A DNA stretch of 64,000 nt from Mycobacterium malmoense (GCF_019645855.1 NZ_CP080999.1:2480001-2544000), one strand, 5' to 3'; positions 1 through 8,694 are shown, numbered from the stretch's first letter. The notes: generated from the sequence alone by a model not told the origin. Translations and numbers: made by a program.

Positions 1-296
1 AAGGCCGCCTCGACGTCGATCGTCTCGTCAGCCACGGGCCCATTTCTTCGCCGCGCGTCCCGCACGGCTCGCGCTGGTCCGCGACGCCATGGTCGTCAAC
101 GCCGGATTGGTACCGCCAATGCTTGGCAATGTCTTTCCGATCCGTGGCTGGCTAGGGGTTGTTCGGGTATCTACCCGGATTCCCCCGCGTTAACCGCTCC
201 ATGCCGGGGATGCCTTTTCCATGTCGGTGGCAGGTCCAATGCCGAATACACGGTCGATACGGTGAACCGCTCCGCCGCCGACTTTGAAACCGTCTT
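1..296. other. Left-edge stretch without a confident gene
   Basis: No reading frame here carries a recognisable domain. A minus-strand frame starting at a GTG near position 35 would run off the window and could be the first codons of another gene, but eleven codons cannot be judged. The stretch also holds the region downstream of the GNAT toxin stop. Confidence 0.3.
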
Positions 297-800
297 TTAC
301 AGGCTATCGACGTCAGCCTGGATATCTTTGATCCTGCGAACCAGACGCACCCACGGCTCGGCCACCGCACGAGTGAAGCCATAGTGCTCATAGAAGCCGA
401 CAGCCTCATCGTCGGCGGCGTCAACCACCAGGTACCGGGCGGTTACAGTCCGCGTGGCCGACAACATGCGTTGGTAGGCGTCGAAAAGCAGCTGCCCGCC
501 CAGGCCCCGGCCATGGAGACTGCTGTCCAGGGCGAGTTTCCCGAGCAGGACCGCCGGAATCCGCTCCGGCATGCCGCGCGCGAGACGCCGCGGCAGGTCT
601 GCGGCCACAATCTCGTGTGCCGATAGCGTGAAATACGCCAGCACCGTGGCGTCGCCTTCTTCCGTCCACACGAACACCTGGGCCGTGCGCTTAGCCTGGG
701 CAGTTTTCGCGTGCCGGGTGAGCCATTCATTGAGCGTCGGCTGTCCGCAGTCGAACACCCCAACGAAATGCGGTTCGCCGTACGTCGCGCAGACGAACAC
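297..800 (-). CDS. GNAT-family acetyltransferase toxin (TacT-like) of a type II TA pair
   Basis: A 167-residue protein with a single GNAT fold. The acetyl-CoA binding segment is visible around residues 90-105 (LDSSLHGRGLGGQLL) and the C-terminal VGFYEHYGF motif is typical of this superfamily. TacT/AtaT-like toxins of this kind acetylate aminoacyl-tRNA and halt translation; that is family knowledge and the tRNA target here is inferred. It begins with GTG eight bases after the stop of a DUF1778-type antitoxin gene, the usual antitoxin-first order. Length fits the family (about 160-175 residues). It could be an ordinary acetyltransferase, but the partner gene makes the toxin reading much more likely. 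Confidence 0.85.
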   Translation of the reverse strand: MFVCATYGEPHFVGVFDCGQPTLNEWLTRHAKTAQAKRTAQVFVWTEEGDATVLAYFTLSAHEIVAADLPRRLARGMPERIPAVLLGKLALDSSLHGRGLGGQLLFDAYQRMLSATRTVTARYLVVDAADDEAVGFYEHYGFTRAVAEPWVRLVRRIKDIQADVDSL

Positions 801-808
801 GACCCGAC

Positions 809-1072
809 TCAGCCGTGCCGGGAAACCCGCGGCGAGCGCGCGATCCGTCGCATCGCCGCGTTGGGACGCGGTGGCTCGGACAGCGCATTAAACATTGCGT
901 CGAAGAACTCAGCGGACAGCGTCGTCTGCCGGGATAGCACGGATTCCGCTCGTTCCTCGGCCGCGGACAGCACGAACTCGGTCAGTGTCTGATGCTCCAT
1001 CTCCGCCGCACAACGCAACCGCGCCTGGGCATCGGCGCGAACTCTGAAATGGAGCCGTTCGGTGCTAGCCAT
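809..1072 (-). CDS. DUF1778 ribbon-helix-helix antitoxin
   Basis: An 87-residue protein starting MASTERLHFRVRADAQ, the N-terminal beta strand and first helices of an RHH DNA-binding domain of the DUF1778 antitoxin family. The C-terminal part (SRQTTLSAEFFDAMFNAL) is the segment that in TacA/AtaR-type antitoxins wraps around and neutralises the GNAT toxin. I chose the ATG at 1072 over an in-frame TTG at 1093 because GAGGTGA precedes it and a good -10 box overlaps the longer start. It should repress its own promoter together with the toxin, as in other pairs of this type (inference). Confidence 0.85.
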   Translation of the reverse strand: MASTERLHFRVRADAQARLRCAAEMEHQTLTEFVLSAAEERAESVLSRQTTLSAEFFDAMFNALSEPPRPNAAMRRIARSPRVSRHG

Positions 1073-1091
1073 ATCGATCACCTCGTGCGCC

Positions 1092-1114
1092 AATTGTACA
1101 TACAGCAGGTACGG
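1092..1114 (-). promoter_or_regulatory. Predicted promoter/operator of the toxin-antitoxin pair
   Basis: On the minus strand TACAAT (1093-1098) is a good -10 hexamer about 20 bases before the antitoxin ATG. It overlaps two GTAC blocks (1096-1099 and 1109-1112) separated by nine bases, a plausible RHH operator. No clear -35 box is seen. Confidence 0.45.
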
Positions 1115-1276
1115 TCGCCGTTCGAGATGAGTTCTCCGATGGTGCCGCTGTGCACCTCCACCCGACCACGACGAATCACCGCCCTGCTAACCGCCCGCTG
1201 GCAAACACCCTGATCAAAACCCGCAAGCATGGTGATGTGCCATGATGTGCACGCTGTCAAGATTCAGGGAGCAGCG

Positions 1277-4267
1277 GTGGATCTCAACTTTTCGATGGTC
1301 ACGCGACCGGTCGAGCGTCTGGTCGCGACTGCCCAGAACGGGCTGGAGGTCTTGCGGCTCGGGGGATTGGAAACCGGCAGCGTCCCGTCGCCGTCCCAGA
1401 TCGTCGAGAGCGTCCCGATGTACAAGCTCCGGCGGTATTTCCCACCGGACAGCCGTCCCGGACACGCGCCGGTGGGCCCACCGGTGTTGATGGTGCACCC
1501 GATGATGATGTCGGCGGACATGTGGGACGTCACCCGCGAGGACGGCGCGGTGGGGATCCTGCACGCCAATGGGCTGGATCCGTGGGTCATCGACTTCGGC
1601 TCGCCCGACAAGGTCGAAGGCGGCATGCGCCGCAACCTGGCCGACCACATCGTCGCGCTCAGCCAAGCGATCGACACGGTGAAGGACGAAACCGGCAACG
1701 ACGTGCACCTGGTGGGCTACTCGCAGGGCGGGATGTTCTGCTACCAGGCCGCGGCATATCGGCGTTCGAAGAACCTCGCCAGCATCGTGGCGTTCGGCTC
1801 CCCGGTGGACACCCTGGCCGCGTTGCCGATGGGCGTCCCGGCGAACCTCGGGGCGGCCGCCGCGAATTTCATGGCCGATCACGTGTTCAGCCGACTGGCC
1901 ATCCCAAGTTGGTTGGCGCGCACCGGTTTTCAGATGATGGACCCGCTTAAGACCGCCAAGGCCCGGGTGGACTTCGTGCGCCAGTTGCACGACCGGGAGG
2001 CCCTGCTGCCGCGCGAGCAGCAGCGCAGGTTCCTCGAGTCCGAAGGCTGGATCGCGTGGTCGGGCCCGGCGATCTCGGAGTTGCTCAAGCAGTTCATCGC
2101 GCACAACCGCATGATGACCGGCGGTTTCGCCATCAACGGGCAGATGGTCACCCTCACCGATATCACCTGCCCGGTGCTGGCCTTCGTCGGCGAGGTCGAC
2201 GACATCGGGCAGCCGGCGTCGGTGCGCGGCATCCGGCGGGCGGCGCCGAACGCCGAGGTCTACGAATGCCTCGTCCGCACGGGGCATTTCGGCCTGGTCG
2301 TCGGATCCAAAGCGGCAAGGGAGAGCTGGCCCACCGTCGCCGCATGGGTGCGATGGCTCTCCGCCGGCGGCGACAAGCCTGACGGCATCGACGTGATGGC
2401 CGACCAGCCGGCCGAGCACACCGACAGCGGCGTCGCCTTCAGCTCTCGGCTCGCGCACGGCATCGGGGAGGTCTCCGGGGCGGCGCTGGGGGCGGTGCGC
2501 GGCACGGCCAACGCGGTCGTCGCGGCCAACAAATCCATGCGCAACCTGGCCGTGGAGACGGTCCGCACGCTGCCGCGACTGGTCCGGCTGGGACAGATCA
2601 ACGATCACACCCGCATCTCGCTGGGCCGCATCATCGACGAACAGGCACACGACGCCCCGCAGGGCGAATTCCTCCTGTTCGACGGGCGCGTGCACACCTA
2701 CGAGGCCGTGAATCGGCGCATCAACAACGTCGTTCGCGGACTGATCGAAGTCGGGGTACGGCAGGGCGACCGCGTGGGCGTCTTGATGGAGACGCGGCCC
2801 AGCGCGCTGGTCGCCATCGCCGCGCTGTCGCGGCTGGGCGCCGTCGCCGTCGTGATGCGGCCCGACGCCGACCTGGCCGCGTCGGTCCGGCTCGGTGGGG
2901 TAAGCGAGATCCTGACCGATCCCACCAACCTCGAGGCGGCACGCCAACTGCCGGGGCAGGTGCTGGTGCTCGGCGGCGGTGAGTCGCGCGATCTGCACCT
3001 GCCCGAGGACGCGTCTGAGCAGGCCCACGTCATCGACATGGAGCAGATCGACCCCGACGCCGTCAAGCTGCCCGCGTGGTACCGGCCCAATCCGGGGTTG
3101 GCCCGCGATCTGGCGTTCATCGCGTTCAGCGCGGCGAGCGGCGAACTGGTGGCCAAGCAGATCACCAACTACCGGTGGGCGGTGTCGGCCTTCGGGACCG
3201 CGTCGACCGCCGCCCTGGACCGCCGCGACACCGTGTACTGCCTGACGCCGCTGCACCACGAGTCCGCGTTGCTGGTCAGCCTGGGCGGCGCGGTCGTCGG
3301 CGGCACCCGCATCGCGCTGTCACGGGGCCTGCAGCCCGACCGGTTCGTCCAGGAGGTGCGGCAGTACGGCGTCACGGTGGTGTCCTACACCTGGGCCATG
3401 CTCCGCGAGGTCCTCGATGATCCGGGCGATCCCGCCTTCGTGCTGCACGGCAACCACCCGGTGCGCCTGTTCATCGGCTCGGGCATGCCTACCGGATTGT
3501 GGGAACGGGTCCTCGACGCGTTCGCGCCCGCCCACGTCGTCGAGTTCTTCGCCACCACCGACGGACAGGCGGTGCTGGCCAACGTTTCCGGCGCCAAGGT
3601 CGGCAGCAAGGGCCGCCCGCTGCCCGGCGTGGGGCGGGTCGTGCTCGGTGCCTACGACGCCGAGCAGGACCTGATCCTGGAGGACGACCGCGGTTTCGTG
3701 CAGATCGCCGAGCCCAACCAGGTCGGGCTGCTGCTCGCCGCGTCCAAAGGGCCGATCGATCCGACGGCGTCGGTCAAACGGGGCGTCTTCGCTCCCGCGG
3801 ACACCTGGATATCGACCGAGTATCTCTTCTACCGCGACGCGGACGGTGACTACTGGCTGGCGGGCCGGCGCGGTTCGGTGGTCCACACCGCGCGTGGACT
3901 GGTGTTTGTCGAGCCGGTCACCGACGCGCTGGGTCGCGTCAACGGTGTCGACCTCGCCGTGACCTACAACGTGCCGGTGGGTGACCGGCAGGTCGCGGTG
4001 TCGGCGGTGACGCTGCTGCCTGGAGCCTCCATCACCGCGGCCGACTTGACCGAGGCCGTCGCCAACATCCCGATCGGAGTAGGACCTGACATCGTGCACG
4101 TGTGCCGGGAGATGACGCTGAGCGCAACCTATCGTCCCACCGTCAGCGCGCTGCGGGCCGCCGGGATTCCCAAGCCGGGCCGCCAGGCGTGGTACTTCGA
4201 CGCCGGCAGCACCCAGTTCCGCCGGCTGACCCCGGCGGTGCGGTCCGAGCTGAGCGGCGCGCGGTAA
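1277..4267 (+). CDS. Bifunctional alpha/beta hydrolase (PhaC/lipase-like) - acyl-CoA synthetase fusion (Rv1683-like)
   Basis: About 996 residues from the GTG at 1277, which follows AGGGAG and matches the roughly 999 residues I recall for M. tuberculosis Rv1683. An in-frame ATG at 1229 would add 16 residues without a good ribosome site. The first ~400 residues are a PhaC-like alpha/beta hydrolase with nucleophile motif HLVGYSQGG and a C-terminal histidine in RTGHFGLVVG. From about residue 450 it is an AMP-binding (ANL) enzyme with weakened motifs (FIAFSAASGELVAK in the phosphate-binding position). The recalled annotation is combined lipase and long-chain acyl-CoA synthetase, which would release fatty acids from stored lipid and activate them. 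Whether the degenerate ANL half is active is uncertain. Confidence 0.9.
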   Translation: MDLNFSMVTRPVERLVATAQNGLEVLRLGGLETGSVPSPSQIVESVPMYKLRRYFPPDSRPGHAPVGPPVLMVHPMMMSADMWDVTREDGAVGILHANGLDPWVIDFGSPDKVEGGMRRNLADHIVALSQAIDTVKDETGNDVHLVGYSQGGMFCYQAAAYRRSKNLASIVAFGSPVDTLAALPMGVPANLGAAAANFMADHVFSRLAIPSWLARTGFQMMDPLKTAKARVDFVRQLHDREALLPREQQRRFLESEGWIAWSGPAISELLKQFIAHNRMMTGGFAINGQMVTLTDITCPVLAFVGEVDDIGQPASVRGIRRAAPNAEVYECLVRTGHFGLVVGSKAARESWPTVAAWVRWLSAGGDKPDGIDVMADQPAEHTDSGVAFSSRLAHGIGEVSGAALGAVRGTANAVVAANKSMRNLAVETVRTLPRLVRLGQINDHTRISLGRIIDEQAHDAPQGEFLLFDGRVHTYEAVNRRINNVVRGLIEVGVRQGDRVGVLMETRPSALVAIAALSRLGAVAVVMRPDADLAASVRLGGVSEILTDPTNLEAARQLPGQVLVLGGGESRDLHLPEDASEQAHVIDMEQIDPDAVKLPAWYRPNPGLARDLAFIAFSAASGELVAKQITNYRWAVSAFGTASTAALDRRDTVYCLTPLHHESALLVSLGGAVVGGTRIALSRGLQPDRFVQEVRQYGVTVVSYTWAMLREVLDDPGDPAFVLHGNHPVRLFIGSGMPTGLWERVLDAFAPAHVVEFFATTDGQAVLANVSGAKVGSKGRPLPGVGRVVLGAYDAEQDLILEDDRGFVQIAEPNQVGLLLAASKGPIDPTASVKRGVFAPADTWISTEYLFYRDADGDYWLAGRRGSVVHTARGLVFVEPVTDALGRVNGVDLAVTYNVPVGDRQVAVSAVTLLPGASITAADLTEAVANIPIGVGPDIVHVCREMTLSATYRPTVSALRAAGIPKPGRQAWYFDAGSTQFRRLTPAVRSELSGAR

Positions 4268-4494
4268 TGCTCGACGATTCGCTGCTGAGCATCCTGGTAT
4301 GCCCCGCCGACCGGGGCCCGTTGCTGCTGGTCTCCCAGGAAAGCGGGGCCGAGTTGCTCTACAACCCGCGGCTGCGGCGCGCCTACCGCATCGAGGACGG
4401 CATCCCGGTGCTGCTGATCGACGAGGCCCGCGACGTCGACGACGACGAGCACGCCCGGCTCATGGCGCGGGCACGTCCGGCAGATCCCCGGTGA
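4267..4494 (+). CDS. Trm112/YcaR-family small protein (UPF0434)
   Basis: A 75-residue protein opening MLDDSLLSILVCPADRGPLLL and continuing into YRIEDGIPVLLIDEAR, the signature of the Trm112/UPF0434 family. Eukaryotic and archaeal Trm112 proteins activate methyltransferases; the bacterial role is unsettled. Only one cysteine of the expected zinc site (LVCP) remains, so zinc binding is doubtful. Its ATG overlaps the stop of the preceding fusion gene by one base (TAATG), implying translational coupling. Its last 35 bases overlap the convergent TetR gene. This matches Rv1684 in position and length. Confidence 0.85.
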   Translation: MLDDSLLSILVCPADRGPLLLVSQESGAELLYNPRLRRAYRIEDGIPVLLIDEARDVDDDEHARLMARARPADPR

Positions 4495-5074
4495 GGTAGC
4501 GCTGCAGATTCGGCGCGATGGTCCGGGCGATCCGCTCGGCCGGCAGCGACGCGAACGGCTCCAACTCCAGGATGTAGCGCGCCATCACCACGCCCACCAG
4601 CTGCGACGCGACGAACTGGACGCGGACGGGTCCGCTGCCCGGCGGATTGTCCACGCGCGGGCCCACTTCGGCGGCGATCACGTCCTGGATGAACGAACGG
4701 AAGAGGTTGACCTCCGTGCCGGCCAGGATCGAGCGGATCGTGGCGATCATCCCGGCTCCGATCTCGGAGTCCCACAGCGGCAACAACATTGACGGGATTG
4801 TGTAGCCGAGTTCCTCGACGGGCGCTTCGCGCAATGGGCCGATGACGTCCATCGGGTCGATCGGGACGCGAACGGCCGCGGCGAACAGCTTTTCCTTGGT
4901 GCCGAAGTAGTGATGCACCAGCGCCGAATCGACGCCCGCGTCGGCGGCCACGGCGCGTATCGACGTATTGCCAATCCCGTTGCGTGCAAACAGCTTCCGT
5001 GCGCTGGCCAGGATCCGGTCCCGGGTATCGGAGCTCCCGGCCGGCCGGCCGGGCCGCCTGTTGGTCGCCGTCAC
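4460..5074 (-). CDS. TetR-family transcriptional regulator (Rv1685c-like)
   Basis: A 204-residue regulator. Residues 14-60 form the TetR helix-turn-helix (RDRILASARKLFARNG, then NTSIRAVAADAGVDSALVHHYF), and the rest is the helical ligand-binding half. It lies 79 bases downstream of the ABC permease and ATPase genes on the same strand and is probably co-transcribed with them, the common layout in which a TetR repressor controls a drug exporter. Two palindromes built on TTCATC/GATGAA at the ATPase start are candidate operators. The C-terminal end overlaps the convergent Trm112-like gene by 35 bases. The inducer cannot be read from sequence. Confidence 0.88.
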   Translation of the reverse strand: MTATNRRPGRPAGSSDTRDRILASARKLFARNGIGNTSIRAVAADAGVDSALVHHYFGTKEKLFAAAVRVPIDPMDVIGPLREAPVEELGYTIPSMLLPLWDSEIGAGMIATIRSILAGTEVNLFRSFIQDVIAAEVGPRVDNPPGSGPVRVQFVASQLVGVVMARYILELEPFASLPAERIARTIAPNLQRYLTGDLPDVPAP

Positions 5075-5153
5075 TGGGACCCTCCGTGGCGACCCGTCCC
5101 CCGCAAGCGGGTGGTGCCCCCAGCGCCCGGCTGCGCCGCGCTTGCGATGGCCA

Positions 5154-5972
5154 CTACGGCGTCCGTCGCCGCAGCGTCGCCGCGGCCAGGCACAGCGCGG
5201 CGATCGCGAAACCGGACACGACGACGATGTCGCGCACCGCGACGGAGGTCAACTGCGGATGCGCACCCACCTGCCGCAACGCCTCCAGCGCGTAGCTGGC
5301 CGGCAGCACGTTGCTGATCCACTGCAGCCAGTGGGCCATCGATGGCCGTGGCACGATGATGCCGGCCAGCAGCAGCTGAGGAACCATGACCAGCGGAATG
5401 AACTGCACGGCCTGAAACTCGGTGCGGGCGAACGCGCTACAGAGCAGGCCCAGGCCGACGCCCAGCACGGCGTTGACGATCGCGATCACGAACACCCACA
5501 CCGGGCTGCCCGCGGTGTCGAAGCCGAGCAGCCAAAACGACACGACGCACGCCACAATGGCTTGCGCCGCGGCGGCGATCGAGAACGCGGTGCCGTAGGC
5601 GATCAGCAGGTCGAGCCGTCGTAGCGGAGTGGTCAGGATGCGCTCCAGCGTCCCTGAGGCCCGTTCGCGCTGCATGGTGATGGACGTGATGATGAACATC
5701 ACGAAAAGCGGGAACAGGCCCAGCAGGATCAGGCAGGCGTTGTTGAATGGCGCCTGCGTGCCCGGGCGGTGCGGGACATTTTCGAACATGAAGTACATCA
5801 GCGTGATGACCAGGATCGGCACCAGCAGGATCAGCGCCACGCTGCGGTGATCGGCGGCCAGCTGACGCAGGATTCGTGCTGTGGTCGCGGTGTAACCCTG
5901 CAGCGCTAGCCGGCTTGCGGCGTGGTGCTGCGCCTGATGATGGACAGAAACGCGTCCTCCAGTGACGTGCAT
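5154..5972 (-). CDS. ABC-2 type exporter permease (Rv1686c-like)
   Basis: A membrane protein with about six transmembrane segments, beginning VALILLVPILVITLMYFMF and including the conserved ABC-2 stretch SGTLERILTTPLRRLDLLIAYG between segments two and three. It pairs with the ATPase encoded just upstream to form an exporter. The start is uncertain. The ATG at 5972 gives 272 residues and a 67-base overlap with the ATPase gene; a CTG near 5903 or the GTG at 5840 would give about 249 or 228 residues, the last closest to the 226 I recall for Rv1686c. The residues before the first membrane helix fit ABC-2 N-termini, so the shortest form may be too short. Confidence 0.82.
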   Translation of the reverse strand: MHVTGGRVSVHHQAQHHAASRLALQGYTATTARILRQLAADHRSVALILLVPILVITLMYFMFENVPHRPGTQAPFNNACLILLGLFPLFVMFIITSITMQRERASGTLERILTTPLRRLDLLIAYGTAFSIAAAAQAIVACVVSFWLLGFDTAGSPVWVFVIAIVNAVLGVGLGLLCSAFARTEFQAVQFIPLVMVPQLLLAGIIVPRPSMAHWLQWISNVLPASYALEALRQVGAHPQLTSVAVRDIVVVSGFAIAALCLAAATLRRRTP

Positions 5973-6679
5973 CCGGTGTCCTCTCGTAGTCGGGTCGGGG
6001 TGGTGTGCGCGACCAAGCGGCCCGCGCGCATCAGCAACAGGTCGCCGCAATGGTCGGCTTCGTCCATGACATGGCTGGAGACCAGCAGCGTGGTCCCGCC
6101 GCGGGCAAGGTCGGCGAACTGCTCCCAAAGGTTCGCCCGCAGCACGGGGTCCAGGCCCACCGTCGGTTCGTCGAGCACGAGCAGCTCGGGCTGGCAGACC
6201 AACGCGCACGCCAGCGACACCCGGGTGCGCTCACCCCCGGAGAGGTTGCCGCAGAAGGCGGCGCGGTGATCGGCCAACCCGACCCGCTCGATGGCGACGT
6301 CGGCGGCGTGGCCGTCGAATCCATAGAGCGAGGCGAAGTAGCGGACGTTGTCGACGATCCTCAGGTCGTTGTAGATCGTCGCGTCCTGCGGCATGTATCC
6401 GACCCGACGGCGCAGTGCCGGGCTTCCGGCCGGCCGGCCCAGTACCGTAACGGTGCCCTTGGAGCGGCCGGCCACGATCTGGGTGCCGACGATGCACCGC
6501 ATCAGCGTGGTCTTGCCGCAGCCGGACGGACCGAGCAGGCCGGTGATGGTGCCCCGGGCCATTCGCACCGAGAAGTCATGCAGCGCGGGGTGTTTGAAGC
6601 GGACCACGCGCAGGTGCTCGATGCTGACGGCGGCCTCGCACCCCTCCGACAATAATTCATCACTTGATGAACTCATCAT
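5906..6679 (-). CDS. ABC exporter ATP-binding protein (Rv1687c-like)
   Basis: A 257-residue ABC ATPase. Walker A is GLLGPSGCGKTT, the Q-loop region is VGYMPQDATIYNDLR, the signature is NLSGGERTRVSLA, Walker B is LLVLDEPTVGLD, and the H-loop is LLVSSHVMDEADH. The pattern is that of DrrA/CcmA-like drug exporters. I chose the first of two adjacent ATGs (6679), giving a length close to the 255 of Rv1687c. The permease and TetR genes follow on the same strand. Strikingly, the first codons (MMSSSSDELL) are written by the two TTCATC/GATGAA palindromes, so the operator and the start overlap. Substrate unknown. Confidence 0.9.
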   Translation of the reverse strand: MMSSSSDELLSEGCEAAVSIEHLRVVRFKHPALHDFSVRMARGTITGLLGPSGCGKTTLMRCIVGTQIVAGRSKGTVTVLGRPAGSPALRRRVGYMPQDATIYNDLRIVDNVRYFASLYGFDGHAADVAIERVGLADHRAAFCGNLSGGERTRVSLACALVCQPELLVLDEPTVGLDPVLRANLWEQFADLARGGTTLLVSSHVMDEADHCGDLLLMRAGRLVAHTTPTRLREDTGCTSLEDAFLSIIRRSTTPQAG

Positions 6680-6688
6680 AGGATGAAT
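6655..6688. promoter_or_regulatory. Candidate TetR operator: two overlapping palindromes at the exporter start codon
   Basis: TTCATCA-N2-TGATGAA at 6656-6671 is a perfect 7+2+7 inverted repeat. TCATC-N4-GATGA at 6673-6686 uses the same half-site, and ATTCATC (6655) pairs with GATGAAT (6682) as an outer repeat. The cluster straddles the ATPase start. Two dyads sharing a half-site in AT-rich sequence are typical of TetR operators; binding is inferred. Confidence 0.55.
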
Positions 6689-6710
6689 ATCCGCTCCCGG
6701 TTCGGGGTTG

Positions 6711-7973
6711 TCAAGGGCCGGGGCGGCGCAGCGGCAGATGCCCGTGCACGCCTTCGGCATAGGCGGTTTCGGCGTGCTGGGTGAGGTCGACGCCGTTGGT
6801 CTCGTCTTCGGGGCTGAGCCGGAAACCGATCACCCGGTCGATCAACTTCGCGAGAAGGTACGACATCGTGAACGCATAGAGCGCGACGGCGACGATCGCG
6901 AGCGCCTGTTTGCCCAGCTGGGCGACGCCGCCCCCGTAGAAGAGGCCCCGGGGACCCGACGTCATGACCGTCGTGGCAAACAGCCCGATCAAGGACACGC
7001 CGACGACACCGCCGACGAAGTGCACACCGACCACATCAAGCGAATCGTCGTAGTTGAGACGGAATTTCGCGCTGACCGCGAACGAGCACACGATGCCGGC
7101 CGCGATGCCGACGACCGCCGCGCCGAGCGTGTTGACGGTTCCGCACGACGGGGTGATGGCGACGAGGCCGGCCACCACGCCGGAGGCCGCGCCGAACGTG
7201 GTGGGCCGGCCGTCGCGGATCTGTTCGACCGATAACCAGCCGAGCATGCCCAGGCAGCCGGCGACGAGCGTGTTGAGGAAGATGGCCGCGGCAGTTCCGT
7301 TGGCGGCCAGGGCGGAACCGGCGTTGAACCCGAACCAGCCGAACCAGAGCAGCCCGACACCGAGCAACACCAGCGGCAGATTGTGCGGCCGCATGGCGTC
7401 CTTCTTGAAGCCGATGCGGGGCCCGAGCACCAGCGCCAGGGCCAGGGCGGACGAGCCGGAGACGATCTCGACGACGAGACCGCCCGCGTAGTCGAGCACC
7501 CCTAACTTCGCCAGCCAGCCGCCGGGTCCCCACACCCAATGCGCGACAACCGAATACACGACGACCGACCACAGCGAGACGAACGCCATCCACGCCGCGA
7601 ACTTGGCGCGGTCGGCGATCGCACCGCTCACCAGCGCCGCCGTGATGATCGCGAACGTCAACTGGAACGTGGCATAGAGCAGTTCGGGAACCGCGCCGTG
7701 GACGGTGTCGGGGCCGATGCCGAGCATCCCGATGTGTCTGAGGTTGCCGATAAGCCCGCCCGCCCCGTCCTCGGAGAACGCGACGGTGTAGCCGACCAAC
7801 AGCCACGCCACCGTGACCAGCGGTATGGCGATGAAGCTCATCATGATCATGTTGAGCACCCCGGTGATGCGGACCATGCCGCCGTAGAAGATCGCCAGGC
7901 CGGGGGTCATCAGCAGGACCAGTGCGGTGCTGGCCAGCAGCCACGCCGTGGCGGCAGGGTCGATCGCATGCAT
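6711..7973 (-). CDS. amt: Ammonium transporter
   Basis: A 420-residue Amt/MEP/Rh protein. It starts MHAIDPAATAWLLASTALVL and has the Amt signature MTPGLAIFYGGMVR in the first helix, about eleven membrane segments, the pore stretch VHFVGGVVGVSLIG, and the cytosolic tail GVDLTQHAETAY that interacts with PII proteins in this family. It would import ammonium for assimilation. I used the internal ATG at 7973; the upstream extension reads into the promoter. As I recall, M. tuberculosis has no gene here between Rv1687c and Rv1688, so this looks like a lineage-specific insertion or retention. The gene ends 31 bases before the ABC ATPase start and could be read into it. Confidence 0.93.
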   Translation of the reverse strand: MHAIDPAATAWLLASTALVLLMTPGLAIFYGGMVRITGVLNMIMMSFIAIPLVTVAWLLVGYTVAFSEDGAGGLIGNLRHIGMLGIGPDTVHGAVPELLYATFQLTFAIITAALVSGAIADRAKFAAWMAFVSLWSVVVYSVVAHWVWGPGGWLAKLGVLDYAGGLVVEIVSGSSALALALVLGPRIGFKKDAMRPHNLPLVLLGVGLLWFGWFGFNAGSALAANGTAAAIFLNTLVAGCLGMLGWLSVEQIRDGRPTTFGAASGVVAGLVAITPSCGTVNTLGAAVVGIAAGIVCSFAVSAKFRLNYDDSLDVVGVHFVGGVVGVSLIGLFATTVMTSGPRGLFYGGGVAQLGKQALAIVAVALYAFTMSYLLAKLIDRVIGFRLSPEDETNGVDLTQHAETAYAEGVHGHLPLRRPGP

Positions 7974-8050
7974 CGTGTGGGCTCCTTCGTGCGCCCTGGG
8001 GGTCCCGGGACACCGGGATACTGCCATGTTTGGGCTGCCGGTAGGTTCGG

Positions 8051-8683
8051 TTGGTGCAATCGGGCCGAGACGCGGCCGCGGGCCAGCTGTCAGTCGATCC
8101 GGTCGCGGCCGCGCATCGACTGCTCGGCGCCACCCTCACCGGCCGGGGCGTGCGCGCCGTCGTCGTCGAAGTCGAGGCCTACGGCGGCGTCCCCGACGGT
8201 CCCTGGCCGGACGCCGCGGCCCACTCCTACCGCGGCCGCAACGGCCGCAACGCCGTGATGTTCGGGCCGCCCGGGCGGCTGTACACCTACCGCAGCCACG
8301 GGATCCACGTCTGCGCCAACGTCTCGTGCGGACCCGACGGGACCGCCGCGGCCGTCCTGCTGCGCGCCGCGGCCCTGGAGGACGGCACCGACGTCACGCG
8401 GGCCCGCCGCGGCGAGCTGGTCCGCACCGCCGCGCTGGCGCGCGGCCCGGGAAACCTGTGCTCAGCATTGGGAATCACCATGGCCGACAACGGAGTTGAC
8501 CTGTTCGGCCCGGACAGTCCGGTGACGCTCGAACTCAACGCCCCGCTGATCGCCGCGTCCGGTCCCCGCGTTGGGATCAGCCAGGCCGCCGACCGGCCCT
8601 GGCGATTGTGGCTTGCGGGCCACCCGGAGGTTTCGGCGTACCGGCGAAGTCCGCGGGCGCCCGCGCCCGGGACCAGCGACTAG
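8051..8683 (+). CDS. mpg: 3-methyladenine DNA glycosylase (AAG/MPG family)
   Basis: About 210 residues of the AAG family, which excises alkylated purines in base-excision repair. The family pattern VVEVEAYGG, AAHSYRGRNGRNAVMFGPPGRLYTYRSHGIH, LARGPGNLCSALGI is intact, including the glutamate of EVEAY that activates water and the tyrosine of LYTYRSH that intercalates. It starts at TTG 8051 or, one codon later, GTG 8054; no ribosome site separates them. It is divergent from amt with a 77-base gap and ends 11 bases before tyrS, so the two may be co-transcribed. It corresponds to Rv1688. Confidence 0.92.
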   Translation: MVQSGRDAAAGQLSVDPVAAAHRLLGATLTGRGVRAVVVEVEAYGGVPDGPWPDAAAHSYRGRNGRNAVMFGPPGRLYTYRSHGIHVCANVSCGPDGTAAAVLLRAAALEDGTDVTRARRGELVRTAALARGPGNLCSALGITMADNGVDLFGPDSPVTLELNAPLIAASGPRVGISQAADRPWRLWLAGHPEVSAYRRSPRAPAPGTSD

Positions 8684-8694
8684 AGTTTTGCGCG

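Noticed and set aside
1214..3259. 681-codon minus-strand frame opposite the lipase/acyl-CoA synthetase gene
   Set aside because: Its composition (many Arg, His, Gln, Val) is the shadow of high-GC codon use; the plus strand has clear catalytic motifs.
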